Assembly: GCF_030268965.1 (NCBI RefSeq) | Contig: NZ_BSSE01000012.1 | Location: 141,429-205,428 of the forward strand | Source: Microtetraspora sp. NBRC 16547 | Lineage (GTDB): Bacteria > Actinomycetota > Actinomycetes > Streptosporangiales > Streptosporangiaceae | Length of the DNA: 64,000 nucleotides | Direction: 5' to 3' | Part shown: piece by piece, positions 44,485 through 52,700 of the stretch | Numbering within the stretch: the stretch's first letter is position 1 | Layout of the letters: each line of letters opens with the position of its first letter | Program-made: the position numbers and the translations under genes | Notes under the pieces: model-generated | What the model was told of the DNA's origin: nothing | Databases searched by the model: none | The model's input: only the letters and a program-made list of their open reading frames with translations

Positions 44485-44883
44485 ATGCCTGAACGCAAGA
44501 AGCTCCTGCTCCGGCTCGATCCGGCCGTCTACGACGCCGTCGCCAGGTGGGCCGCCGACGACCTGCGCAGTGTCAACGCCCAGATCGAGTACGGCCTGCG
44601 CCTCGCGCTCAGGCAGGCAGGGCGGGACACCCGGCGTGACGGCCGGCACGACGCCGGAGTGGGAGCCGCGGATGCGCCTCCGGAGGGAACGCCGGAGGCG
44701 GCCGGACGGAGTTCCGGTGAGGGCGGAGAACCAGGCTCGGACCAGCGCCCAGGACGGCGCGCCGGACAGCACACCGAACAGAGCACCGAACAGAGCACCG
44801 AACAGGGCACCGGACAGAGCACCGGACAGAGCGCGGAACGTCGCGCGAAAGAGAGCACAGAGCCGGACGTCCCGGAGGGCTGA
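44485..44883 (+). CDS. Ribbon-helix-helix-type (Arc-like) protein with repeat tail
   Basis: The first 50 residues ([20 protein letters not shown], then [26 protein letters not shown]) fit a MetJ/Arc ribbon-helix-helix DNA-binding domain. The remaining 80 residues are a disordered, hydrophilic tail with four-residue repeats (E-Q-S-T, G-Q-S-T). It likely binds a palindrome, perhaps the one upstream of the SPFH gene. It follows the SPFH stop by 2 bp. A terminator overlaps its own stop codon. Confidence 0.85.
   Translation: MPERKKLLLRLDPAVYDAVARWAADDLRSVNAQIEYGLRLALRQAGRDTRRDGRHDAGVGAADAPPEGTPEAAGRSSGEGGEPGSDQRPGRRAGQHTEQSTEQSTEQGTGQSTGQSAERRAKESTEPDVPEG
44768..44840 (+). repeat. 12-bp tandem repeats in the tail of the RHH gene
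   Basis: Six copies of CAGAGCACCGAA with variation encode the E-Q-S-T repeats and keep the frame. Confidence 0.8.
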
Positions 44884-44894
44884 CCCTCCGGGAC
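44869..44894 (+). terminator. Terminator overlapping a stop codon
   Basis: GTCCCGGAGGG pairs perfectly with CCCTCCGGGAC. The loop CTGA contains the TGA stop of the RHH gene, so ribosomes ending translation would cover the hairpin. Confidence 0.85.
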
Positions 44895-44933
44895 ATTCGG
44901 CTTAAGTGACGGAGGATGTGCTATGGAGGTGCC

Positions 44934-45581
44934 GTGACGAATCCCCAGGCTGTGCACGGCAGACCCTTCGACGCGGTGCTGTGTGACCTCGACGGTGTGA
45001 TCCGCTTCTACGACATGACCGAGTTGACCCGGATGGAACGCGTGGCCGGGCTGGCGGAGGGAACGACCGCCAAGATCGCTCTCGCGCCCGAGAACGACCT
45101 GCCGGTGCTGCGGGGCGAGCAGACCGTGGAGCAGTGGGGCGAGGTCATCGCCGCGGCGCTCGCCGACCACGTGCCGATGGAGCAGGCCCGCGAGCTCGCC
45201 GTCATGTTCACCCGGACCCCGTTCCGCGCCGATGAGAACGTGGTGGAGATGCTCCGCCTCGCGCAGGCGCATGTGCCCGTCGTGCTGGTGACCAACGCGA
45301 CCCCCGATGTGGAGGACGACCTCGCCCTGCTGGGACTCGCGTACTTCGCGGACGAGGTCGTGAACAGCGCCAGAGTCGGCGTGGTCAAGCCGGACGCGGG
45401 GATCTACGAGATCGCCGCCGAGCGGGCCGGCGTCCCGATGGACCGCTGCCTGTTCATCGACGACCGGGCGGAGAACGTCGAGGCCGCGGTGGCGCTCGGC
45501 ATGACCGGCGTGCTGTACGGCGGCATCACGGATCTGGAGTCGGCGCTGGCCCCGCTGCTGGACATGGCCACGCCGTACTGA
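44934..45581 (+). CDS. HAD-superfamily hydrolase (subfamily IA)
   Basis: The 215-aa protein has all HAD motifs: motif I DAVLCDLDGVIR (nucleophile Asp), motif II VLVTNATPD, motif III Lys in VGVVKPDAGIYE and motif IV FIDDRAENVEAA. A helical cap lies between I and II. It should dephosphorylate a small metabolite. The GTG at 44934 is preceded by GGAGG at 5-6 nt spacing, favouring it over the in-frame codon at 44916. Confidence 0.92.
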   Translation: MTNPQAVHGRPFDAVLCDLDGVIRFYDMTELTRMERVAGLAEGTTAKIALAPENDLPVLRGEQTVEQWGEVIAAALADHVPMEQARELAVMFTRTPFRADENVVEMLRLAQAHVPVVLVTNATPDVEDDLALLGLAYFADEVVNSARVGVVKPDAGIYEIAAERAGVPMDRCLFIDDRAENVEAAVALGMTGVLYGGITDLESALAPLLDMATPY

Positions 45582-45601
45582 CCGTCGGCCACGGACGAGA
45601 C

Positions 45602-45680
45602 GGTTCGGCGGCGCTGCACAGGGGCGCTGTTCAGCGCTGTTCAGCGCTGTTCGGGGGCGCGTTCAGGGGCGCTGTTCAGC
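45602..45680. repeat. Short direct repeats behind the sensor kinase gene
   Basis: GCGCTGTTCAGCGCTGTTC-type units (period 10) and GGGGCGC units alternate between the HAD stop and the convergent kinase stop. GCGCTGTTCAGCGC is itself partly palindromic, so the array may also terminate transcription. Confidence 0.6.
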
Positions 45681-47046
45681 GCTTTTCGGGGGCGCAGGGG
45701 ATGCGGAGCACGAACCTGGCGCCGCGCGGGCAGTCGGCGATCGTGAGTGTGCCCCCGTGGTTCTCGGCGATCTGCCTGGCGATGGGCAGTCCGAGGCCGG
45801 TGCCTCCGGTGTCCTTCTTCCGTGAGGCGTCCAGCCGGGCGAAGCGCTGGAAGACGATCTCCCGCTTGTCGGCCGGTATGCCGTCGCCGTCGTCCAGCAC
45901 TTCGAGCACCGCGGTCCCGTCGTCGCGGGAGACCGTGACCGTCACGTTGCTCTCGGCGTGGCGCTCCGCGTTGTCGAGGAGGTTGCCGAGCAGGCGGGCG
46001 AGGTACAGCCGGTCGCCGTTGATCGTCACGCCGGGGGTGAGCTGTTCGGTCACCGTGATGCTGCGCGGTCGCAGTGCCAGCTCGGATGTCACCAGATCGG
46101 CGAGATCGACGGTGTCGCGTCCTCTGGGAGCGCCCGCGTCCAGCCGTGCGATCTGCAGGAGGCAGGAGACCAGGGCCTGGAGCCGTTCCACGCTGTCCAG
46201 CAGCGCACGCGCGGTGGTCTTCCAGTCGGTCTTCTCAGGGTGAAGGAGCGCCTCCTCGATCTCGAGGTGTATCGCGGTCAGGGGGCTGCGCAGGTCATGG
46301 GAGGCGTCCGAGGCGAACCGGCGTTGCCGTTCGACCGCCGTCTCGGCCCGGTCCAAGGTCTGGTTCGCCCGTTCGGCGAGCCGCCGCAGCTCGTCATGGA
46401 ACCAGGGGACCGGGACCCGCCGGCTCAGGTCGCCGACGGTGATCTCGGCCAGTTCGGACGTCATGACGTCCACAGGAGCGAGCACACTGCCCACGAGCCG
46501 GTTGGCTGCCAGGGCCGTCGCCCCCACCAGCAGCATCCACCCGGCGATGACCAGGCCGAGCACGGTGAAACTCACGTACCAGGGAGGATCGGGAACCGCC
46601 ATGTGGAGCCGCCACACCCCGTCGGGCATGTGGAAGGGGAAGTAGATACCGATCTTGCACTCGCCGGGGAACGCCCGAAGGTCGCAGATGTTGCTGGTCG
46701 CGACGCCCGTGGGCCGCAACATCAGCCTGTTCATCGGTGGCGCGTTCACCATGTTGGGCGTGGCCGCGATGAGAGTGTCGGACGGGTCGAACACCTGGAT
46801 CGCGGTGCCCGGAGTGTCGGGCAGAGGAGGAACCTTGCCCGTTTCGTGCACCTGCTGGGTGATGTCCACCGCCTGGGTGACGAGGTTCCTCACGCGACGT
46901 TCCCGGACGTTCTCCCGCACGGCCATCAGGACGAGCACCGCCACGACAGTGCAGATCAGCGCCATGAGAGAACTCGTGATCACTGTCAGGCGGGTCCTGA
47001 TGGAGCATCGCTGCCACATGCTCACAGGGGCTTTGTCGTCGCCCAC
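45676..47046 (-). CDS. Orphan sensor histidine kinase (PrrB/BaeS-like)
   Basis: The 456-aa protein has helix 1 (about 20-42), an extracytoplasmic domain with two Cys (NICDLRAFPGECKI), helix 2 (about 160-182), a HAMP linker (VDVMTSELAEITVGDLSRRVP), HisKA box RRFASDASHDLRSPLTAIHLEIE, and the HATPase with LLGNLLDNAERHAESN, DDGDGIP and GGTGLGLPIARQI. It starts at GTG. No response regulator lies on either side, so its partner is elsewhere or lost. The Cys pair could sense redox. Confidence 0.93.
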   Translation of the reverse strand: MGDDKAPVSMWQRCSIRTRLTVITSSLMALICTVVAVLVLMAVRENVRERRVRNLVTQAVDITQQVHETGKVPPLPDTPGTAIQVFDPSDTLIAATPNMVNAPPMNRLMLRPTGVATSNICDLRAFPGECKIGIYFPFHMPDGVWRLHMAVPDPPWYVSFTVLGLVIAGWMLLVGATALAANRLVGSVLAPVDVMTSELAEITVGDLSRRVPVPWFHDELRRLAERANQTLDRAETAVERQRRFASDASHDLRSPLTAIHLEIEEALLHPEKTDWKTTARALLDSVERLQALVSCLLQIARLDAGAPRGRDTVDLADLVTSELALRPRSITVTEQLTPGVTINGDRLYLARLLGNLLDNAERHAESNVTVTVSRDDGTAVLEVLDDGDGIPADKREIVFQRFARLDASRKKDTGGTGLGLPIARQIAENHGGTLTIADCPRGARFVLRIPCAPEKR

Positions 47047-47438
47047 GTGAGCAATTTAGGACAGCACTTTCCCGCAAAAGGGAGATCCCATACCAAAAGT
47101 GGTCAATAGTGCCACCTGTGGCACGCCGCCGTACGCCCATGGCGGCGAGGCCGCCCGAGGGCGCGCACAGGTGGAACGGTGTGGGGCATGGCGGGCCGGA
47201 CCGGTGAGCGCAGGGTGGCGGCGGGACTGAGGGATCGGGAACAGGGGATGGCGGTCGGCAAGTGGTAGACGGTCTTCATGTCGATGGCAGGCCGGTGGCA
47301 TGCCGGCGGCCGGATGATGAGGTGATCCGGCCACCGGCATGATGTCGGGCCCGACGGGTCCGCTGGTCTCCCTGCGAATCTTCTAGCCTCCCGACGGGTT
47401 CTCTGGTCCGGCGAATATGACCGAGCAGGGGTTCGGGC
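47047..47438 (-). other. Gene-free stretch upstream of the orphan kinase
   Basis: Nested hairpins lie at 47291-47338: GGCCGGAT/ATCCGGCC (47308-47332) and GCCGGTGG/CCACCGGC (47291-47338), which probably terminate the DUF732 gene. Two copies of CCCGACGGGT, each followed by CTGGTC, lie near 47349 and 47392. No coding region is recognised. Confidence 0.5.
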
Positions 47439-47954
47439 TCAGGACTTGGCGCACCACACCTTCACCGCGACGATCACCTTGAAGGCCTGTGCCTGAGTGA
47501 TCGTCGTGTCCCCGCTGGACAGCTCCGCGATCGTGTACTGGGCCAGGCTCGGGCCGCTCTCGGGAGGGTTGAGAATCCGGTCGCACACCTTGCCGGCCTG
47601 CCGTATCGCCCGGTCCTCGTTCGCGGCGAGCCCCGGCGCGATCGACTGGAGGGTTTCCAGGTAGACCGCCCGCTGCCCGGCGTCCGGTGTCTGCAGCGCA
47701 CGGGGGGCCGCCGCGCTCTTGGCGGGCTTCGCGGCCGACTCGGGCTTCTCGCTGCCCGTCAGGAGAAAAGTCACCACGCCGACGACCGCGACGACCAGGA
47801 TGACGGCGACGATCAGCCACGGCGCCTTGCTGCGGGACTTCCGGCGGGAGGTCGGCGGTGTCGGGCCAGGTTGCGGCTGTTGCTGTTGGGGTTGCCGTTG
47901 CTGCTGGGGGGAGTGGTCATACGGGTGCTGCTGATAACCAGGCGTTTGTTGCAT
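47439..47954 (-). CDS. DUF732-domain membrane-anchored protein
   Basis: The 171-aa protein has a Gln/Pro-rich cytosolic start (YQQHPYDHSPQQQRQPQQQQ), one membrane helix (APWLIVAVILVVAVVGVVTFLL) and a DUF732 domain outside: AVYLETLQSIAPGLAANEDRAIRQAGKVCDRIL, ending KVWCAKS with the second conserved Cys. DUF732 domains occur in small exported actinobacterial proteins of unknown function. Confidence 0.85.
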   Translation of the reverse strand: MQQTPGYQQHPYDHSPQQQRQPQQQQPQPGPTPPTSRRKSRSKAPWLIVAVILVVAVVGVVTFLLTGSEKPESAAKPAKSAAAPRALQTPDAGQRAVYLETLQSIAPGLAANEDRAIRQAGKVCDRILNPPESGPSLAQYTIAELSSGDTTITQAQAFKVIVAVKVWCAKS

Positions 47955-48174
47955 AAAAAGGAACGTAGGGCCATTGGCTATGACTTGTCCCGGTCAACCC
48001 CCCAAAATGTCCACTTTCGGTCGGCGATAACCCTCCTGTCGCGCATGGGGCGGCAGCCCACTCTTTCCCTTATGTGCATGAAAGTGACGTCAAGGGATGC
48101 TTTGACGGGCTTGTTCGACCGGTGGGCGGAGAGACATCGGGAAAGGTTCAGGTCTCTCGAAGGGAAATCTGATC

Positions 48175-49350
48175 ATGTCCGGACTGCCTCGGCTGCCGTT
48201 CGTACGGACTGACGTCCTGGAGATCTCCCCCGAGTTCGCGGAGCTGAGGGCCAGGGACCCGATCACCAGGATCCACACCGAGACCGGGGACGAGGCCTGG
48301 CTGGTGAGCGGCTGGGAGGAGATCAGGCAGGTCTTCGCGGACGAGCGGTTCGGCCGGTCGCATCCCACCCCGGAGTCGGCGCCCCGGCTGTCCAACAGCG
48401 CGTTCGCCGGCGGCCCCACCGGCGACCACGCGACGGAACGCGCCGTCCACGACTCCATGCGGCGGCTGCTCGCGCCCGCCTTCTCGGCGCGCCGGATGCG
48501 GAGGCTCTCCGCCCGGGTGGCGTTCCTCGTGGACAGGCTGCTCGACCGGATGGCGGATCTGGGGCCGCCGGCCGACCTGCACGAGCGCCTCTCCGTCCCG
48601 TTGCCCATCCAGGTGATCTGCGAGCTGCTCGGCGTGCCGTACGCGGACAGGGAGCGGTTCCGGGCGATCGCGGAGGAGATGACCGACCTGTCCGACCCGG
48701 AGCGGTCGGCCGCCGCCCAGGCCGAGATGAACGCGTACAGCTACGCGATCGTCCGGGCCAAGCGGAAGCGTCCCGGCGAGGACGTCTACTCCGATCTCGC
48801 CACCGCGGAGCTGCCGGAGAACGAGGTCGCCAGGATCGCGGGCGGCCTGCTGTTCGCCGGACACGAGACGACGGTCAACCAGATCGACTACGGCGTGCTG
48901 CTGCTCCTCCGCGACCCGGACCAGCGGGACACCCTGGTCCGCGACCCCGGGCGGGTCGCCGGGGCGGTGGAGGAGATCATGCGCGTGGCCGCGCCGAGCC
49001 AGCACGGCCTGGTCCGGTACGCGCACGAGGACGTCGAGATCGGCGGCGTGACCGTTCGCGCCGGTGAGCTGGTGGTGCTGGCGACGTTCGCCGCCAACCG
49101 GGACGAGCACGCCTACGCGGACCCCGACCGCTTCGACATCGAGCGGGAAAGCATGAACCCGCACGTCGGCTTCGGCTACGCGAGCCGCTACTGCCTGGGG
49201 GCGAGTCTCGCCAGGGTGGAGCTGTGCGCCGTGTTCCGGGCGCTCTTCGCGCGCTTCCCCGGTCTGCGCCTGGCCGTGCCGTACGAGGAGTTGGCGGTGC
49301 GGGCCGACCGCCTCACCGGAGGGTTCGCCGCGCTTCCCGTCGCCTGGTGA
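48175..49350 (+). CDS. Cytochrome P450
   Basis: The 391-aa protein has the I-helix LLFAGHETTVNQ, the ExxR of the K helix in VEEIMR, and the haem loop HVGFGYASRYCLGASLARVEL with the axial Cys. Two changes stand out: the oxygen-activating A-G-x-[DE]-T is AGHET (normal), and the haem loop reads FGYASRYCLG instead of FGxGxHxCLG, with Ser and Tyr replacing Gly and His. It should hydroxylate a small molecule with an external ferredoxin. No ferredoxin gene or biosynthetic cluster adjoins it. Confidence 0.95.
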   Translation: MSGLPRLPFVRTDVLEISPEFAELRARDPITRIHTETGDEAWLVSGWEEIRQVFADERFGRSHPTPESAPRLSNSAFAGGPTGDHATERAVHDSMRRLLAPAFSARRMRRLSARVAFLVDRLLDRMADLGPPADLHERLSVPLPIQVICELLGVPYADRERFRAIAEEMTDLSDPERSAAAQAEMNAYSYAIVRAKRKRPGEDVYSDLATAELPENEVARIAGGLLFAGHETTVNQIDYGVLLLLRDPDQRDTLVRDPGRVAGAVEEIMRVAAPSQHGLVRYAHEDVEIGGVTVRAGELVVLATFAANRDEHAYADPDRFDIERESMNPHVGFGYASRYCLGASLARVELCAVFRALFARFPGLRLAVPYEELAVRADRLTGGFAALPVAW

Positions 49351-49471
49351 TGAGTGCAGGCGGCATGCGACCGCCCTCACCGAAGTGAGGGCCTGCGGCC
49401 GGAAATGTGACGGCTCGCGCTCGCGCTTGCGGGCGCCGTCGCGGGCGTGAGCCGTACCGGCCGGGGGCGGT

Positions 49472-49503
49472 CCGTGGACCCGCGAAGCGACGCGGATCCA
49501 CGG
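49472..49503 (-). terminator. Chitinase gene terminator
   Basis: CCGTGGACCCGCG pairs with CGCGGATCCACGG (one mismatch) around AAGCGA, 11 bp beyond the stop on the minus strand. Confidence 0.75.
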
Positions 49504-49513
49504 AGGCCGCCGA

Positions 49514-51205
49514 TCAGAAACCGGCCGTGATCTTGGTGAACTCCCAGTTCTGCTGCGCGATGCCGCTGCAGTTGGACGTCACGCCGCCACCCGGGCACGG
49601 CCGGTCGCGGTTGGCGGACCAGAAGGCCAGGCGGGTCAGGCCCTTGGATAGCGCCCAGTCCCGGATCTGGGTCCAGGTCGCCGGGCTGGTCTGCTCCTGC
49701 TGGTCGGACAGGCCGTTCATGCCGGAGATGCCCATGTGCGCGTAGGCCTGCGCGTCGGTCCAGCCGTTGGCGGACTTGAGCGCGTTCTTCAGACCCTCGG
49801 CGGCGTTGACGGTGTTCTGGTACATGTTCGCGCCGCCGCCGAAGTCGAACGGCATGATCGTGTAGTTGTCGATCGGGACCGCGAGCGCCTTCGCCTGGTT
49901 GATCAGCCGGACACCGTGGGAGTTCGGGCCCGTGGTGGTGGTGCCGAAGGTGACCACGACCTTGACGTTCGGGTTGTTCTGCTTGACGGTCTTCAGGGCG
50001 TTGAGGATGCGGTCCTGGACCGTGTAGTTCTCAAACTCGTCGGTGTTCTCGATGTCGAAGTCGACGACCGCCGGGCCCACCGCGTTGATGACCTGCTGCA
50101 CGGCGTCGGCGTAGGCGGCCGGGGTGGAGCAGTTCGGGCCGAGCTTGTTGCCCTGCCAGCCACCGAAGGAGATCTGGACGCTGCCGCCCTTGGACTTGAT
50201 CGTCGAGATCGTCTGCGCGTCCACGCCGCCGGCGAGTTGGCGCTGGCCGTCCCACGCCGGGGTGCAGCCGCCGCTGGACAGGATGAACGCCATCGTGAAG
50301 GACTTGATCCCGGTGGCGTCCATGACCGTACCGGCGTTCGGCGGGTCGCCCCAGCCCATGTAGAGGTACGGCGCGCCCGCCATCCGCCCGCCGGTCGGGC
50401 AGCCGGTGGTGCTACCGGTCACGGATCCGCTGGCCGCCGACTCCCCGTTCGCGTTGTACGCCTTGACGGTGTAGGTGTGCGACGAGCAGGCGGCCAGGCT
50501 GGAGATCGTGGCGGTGGTCCCGGTGACCTGCGCGACCTGCGTTCCGCCCTCGTAGACGCGGTAGCCGGTCACGGTGCCGCTGGAGGCCGACCAGGACAGC
50601 GAGATCGACGAGTTCGTGCTGCCGGTGACCGTGGGCGTCCCTGGCGTGCCCGGCGTGCCGTTGCCGCCCTGCGTACTGGCGGTCAGCGTGTTGCTGGGAG
50701 CGGAGAGGTTGTTCGCGGCGTCCTTGGCGCGGACGGTGTAGCTGTAGGAGGTGCCCGCGGACAGGCCGCTGTCGGTGTAGGTGGTGCCGGTGACGGTCGT
50801 CACCAGGCTCCCGCCCCGGTAGACGTTGTAGCCCGTCACGCCGACGTTGTCGGTGGAGGCGTTCCAGGCCAGGGAGATGCTGCTGGTCGTGCTGCCCGTG
50901 CTGCGGAGGTTGCCCGGGGCGCTCGGCGGCGTGGTGTCGCCTCCGCCGCCACCGGCCGGCTTCCACAGGGCCGGGACGATCGGCGGCTCCCACCCCGGCT
51001 GTGAGGTGTGGGCCTGGATGCACTCGTAGTCGACGCCGTTGTAGGTCACCCGGGCGCCGACGCTGTAGGCGGTCCACGCCTGCCAGGCCGGATAGGCGGC
51101 CAGCCTGGCCGAGGCGCCGTACGCGACGGGCGTGGTGGCGGTGATGCCGGCGGCGGACATTGCGAGGGCGGCGAGCACCGCCGTCGCCATGCGACGTAAT
51201 CTCAT
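49514..51205 (-). CDS. Secreted GH18 chitinase with CBM5/12 and two FnIII domains
   Basis: The 563-aa protein has a signal peptide (to about residue 30) and a CBM5/12 chitin-binding module (WQAWTAYSVGARVTYNGVDYECIQAHTSQPGWEP). Two fibronectin III modules follow (about 95-178 and 185-268), then a GH18 domain. The GH18 catalytic motif is VVDFDIENTDEF, with the acid Glu at the end of DFDIE; FGTTTTGPN and YTIMPFDFGGG follow. It should hydrolyse chitin outside the cell with substrate-assisted retention. It is monocistronic, with an operator-like palindrome upstream. Confidence 0.93.
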   Translation of the reverse strand: MRLRRMATAVLAALAMSAAGITATTPVAYGASARLAAYPAWQAWTAYSVGARVTYNGVDYECIQAHTSQPGWEPPIVPALWKPAGGGGGDTTPPSAPGNLRSTGSTTSSISLAWNASTDNVGVTGYNVYRGGSLVTTVTGTTYTDSGLSAGTSYSYTVRAKDAANNLSAPSNTLTASTQGGNGTPGTPGTPTVTGSTNSSISLSWSASSGTVTGYRVYEGGTQVAQVTGTTATISSLAACSSHTYTVKAYNANGESAASGSVTGSTTGCPTGGRMAGAPYLYMGWGDPPNAGTVMDATGIKSFTMAFILSSGGCTPAWDGQRQLAGGVDAQTISTIKSKGGSVQISFGGWQGNKLGPNCSTPAAYADAVQQVINAVGPAVVDFDIENTDEFENYTVQDRILNALKTVKQNNPNVKVVVTFGTTTTGPNSHGVRLINQAKALAVPIDNYTIMPFDFGGGANMYQNTVNAAEGLKNALKSANGWTDAQAYAHMGISGMNGLSDQQEQTSPATWTQIRDWALSKGLTRLAFWSANRDRPCPGGGVTSNCSGIAQQNWEFTKITAGF

Positions 51206-51258
51206 GCGCGCTCCTTAGGGGCCTTACGGGGCGGGAGGCGGGTGGCTCCGGGAATCTT

Positions 51259-51275
51259 TTAATAAAGTTTCCTAA
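51259..51275 (-). promoter_or_regulatory. Operator-like palindrome upstream of the chitinase
   Basis: TTAATAAAGTTTCCTAA is a 17-bp imperfect palindrome (two of eight positions mismatched) centred on a G, 54 bp upstream of the chitinase start. It is much more AT-rich than its surroundings. It may bind a carbohydrate-responsive repressor. Confidence 0.5.
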
Positions 51276-51328
51276 GAGTTGACGCGATCGTAACTTTGAC
51301 ACCGCCGCGTTACAAGGCCCAAAAAGAA

Positions 51329-51353
51329 GGCCGCTCGATGATGTCGAGCGGCC
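51329..51353 (-). terminator. Rho-independent terminator of the GNAT gene
   Basis: GGCCGCTCGA pairs perfectly with TCGAGCGGCC around TGATG. On the minus strand it is followed by TTCTTTTT. It lies 16 bp beyond the GNAT stop. Confidence 0.93.
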
Positions 51354-51368
51354 AGGTCGATCGGCTGA

Positions 51369-51887
51369 TCATCCGGCGTCCGAGGTGAGCGTCATCCGGT
51401 AATGGACCTCCGACAGCGACACGCCGGAGAGCTCCGTCGTCTCCATGCGTCCCGAAAGAACGAATCCGGTCCGTTCGTAGAAACGACGAGCCCGCGAGTT
51501 GTCCTCGAGCACCCAGAGTCCCACCTCGCGGTGACCCAACTCGCGCAACCGTGCCAGCGAACGGGCCATGAGCGCGCTTCCCAGCCCCCTCGACCAGCAC
51601 TCCCTGAGCGTGTAGATCGCATAGACCTCGCCGCCGGCATCCCCGTTGTGCGCCGGGCCGAAGGCGCTGAGACCGACGATCCGTCCTTCGATCTCCCCGA
51701 CGACGACACCGCGCGCCGGATCGGCCATCATCGCCCGCCAATGCTCGACCGCCCCCGCCGTGACCGACAGGCCGTCGAGATGATCGTCAGGCATCAGCCC
51801 CCGGTACGCCTCCTGCCATGAGGTGTTCTTGACCCGCAGCACTTCCTCGGCCTCAACGGGCTCGCACTGCCGTACGGAGAAATTCAT
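51369..51887 (-). CDS. GNAT-family N-acetyltransferase
   Basis: The 172-aa protein has the GNAT fold with VVVGEIEGRIVGLSAFGP (strand 4), the acetyl-CoA loop VYAIYTLRECWSRGLGSALM, and GLWVLEDNSRARRFYERTGFVLSG (strand 5 and the Tyr-containing end). It transfers acetyl groups from acetyl-CoA to an unknown amine. It is monocistronic. Confidence 0.93.
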   Translation of the reverse strand: MNFSVRQCEPVEAEEVLRVKNTSWQEAYRGLMPDDHLDGLSVTAGAVEHWRAMMADPARGVVVGEIEGRIVGLSAFGPAHNGDAGGEVYAIYTLRECWSRGLGSALMARSLARLRELGHREVGLWVLEDNSRARRFYERTGFVLSGRMETTELSGVSLSEVHYRMTLTSDAG

Positions 51888-52090
51888 GCGCCCAAGTATC
51901 GGCCCGCGCCCCCGAGCGCGGCAGCAGAGTTTTGCGGATCATGCAAGCCGCGAGCGCTCGCGCACAGGTGTTCATCTCGGAGGGGCACGGCGCCATGGCG
52001 GAAGGCGGATCAATAACATGATCGTTCCGACAACCACCAGTAGGATGCCACGGTCCAGACAGACGGAGATCCACCCGGAAAGGGCTGCAC

Positions 52091-52549
52091 GTGGCGCAGA
52101 AGGTAATACTGGTTGACGACCTCGACCGCTCCGAGGGCGATGATGTGGCGAGACGGGAGTTCCCGCTGCTGAACCGGACCTTCGCCATCGACCTGTCCGA
52201 CGCCAACCAGCAGCGGCTCAGCGACGCTCTCGAGTTCATCGAAGAGGTCCTGGAGAACTCCCGTGAGGTGAAGCAGGCGTCACGGTCGAAGAAGACCGCC
52301 GACGTCTCCCCCCGGTTGCGGGGCTACACCGCGACCGACGTTCGCGAATGGGCACGCGAGCAGGGCCTGGATGTTCCCCTTCGCGGGAAGGTCGCCGACG
52401 AGGTCATCGAGCAGTTCATCGCGGCCCATCCCGATGCCGCCCCGACGGAGTCCGCCGCGGGGGCATCAGCCGCCGAGGCCGGCGCAGTGGCCGGCGCAGT
52501 GGCCGGCGCAGAGGTAGAGGTCGAGGCAGAGGCAGTGGCCGGCGCGTGA
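52091..52549 (+). CDS. lsr2: Lsr2-family nucleoid-associated protein (divergent paralogue)
   Basis: The 152-aa protein has the Lsr2 dimerisation start (AQKVILVDDLDRSEGDDVARREFPLLNRTFAIDLSDANQQRLSDAL) and the DNA-binding end with DVREWAREQGLDVPLRGKVADEVIEQFIAAH. Lsr2 binds AT-rich DNA by an R-G-R AT-hook-like motif; here it reads R-G-K. The beta-strand motif of the N-terminal domain is also divergent, and a 40-residue Ala/Glu/Val tail with 12-bp DNA repeats is added. It may be a second Lsr2 with altered specificity. The start is GTG behind GAAAGGG. Confidence 0.85.
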   Translation: MAQKVILVDDLDRSEGDDVARREFPLLNRTFAIDLSDANQQRLSDALEFIEEVLENSREVKQASRSKKTADVSPRLRGYTATDVREWAREQGLDVPLRGKVADEVIEQFIAAHPDAAPTESAAGASAAEAGAVAGAVAGAEVEVEAEAVAGA

Positions 52550-52700
52550 GCCGGGGCGGCACTGAGCCGAGAGCCGGCGCCTGAGTAGGGGCCGGCTCGC
52601 CCGCCGTTTCATCGTGGTTCCGTGGCCAACCGCAGGCCCGTTCCCGCACTCGCGGTCGTCGCCCCCGCACCGCCGTCGTCCTCGCGGACCAGTGGATCGA

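Noticed and set aside
48175..49350. Secondary-metabolite cluster around the P450
   Set aside because: No ferredoxin, synthase or tailoring genes lie next to it; the neighbours are a DUF732 protein and a chitinase.
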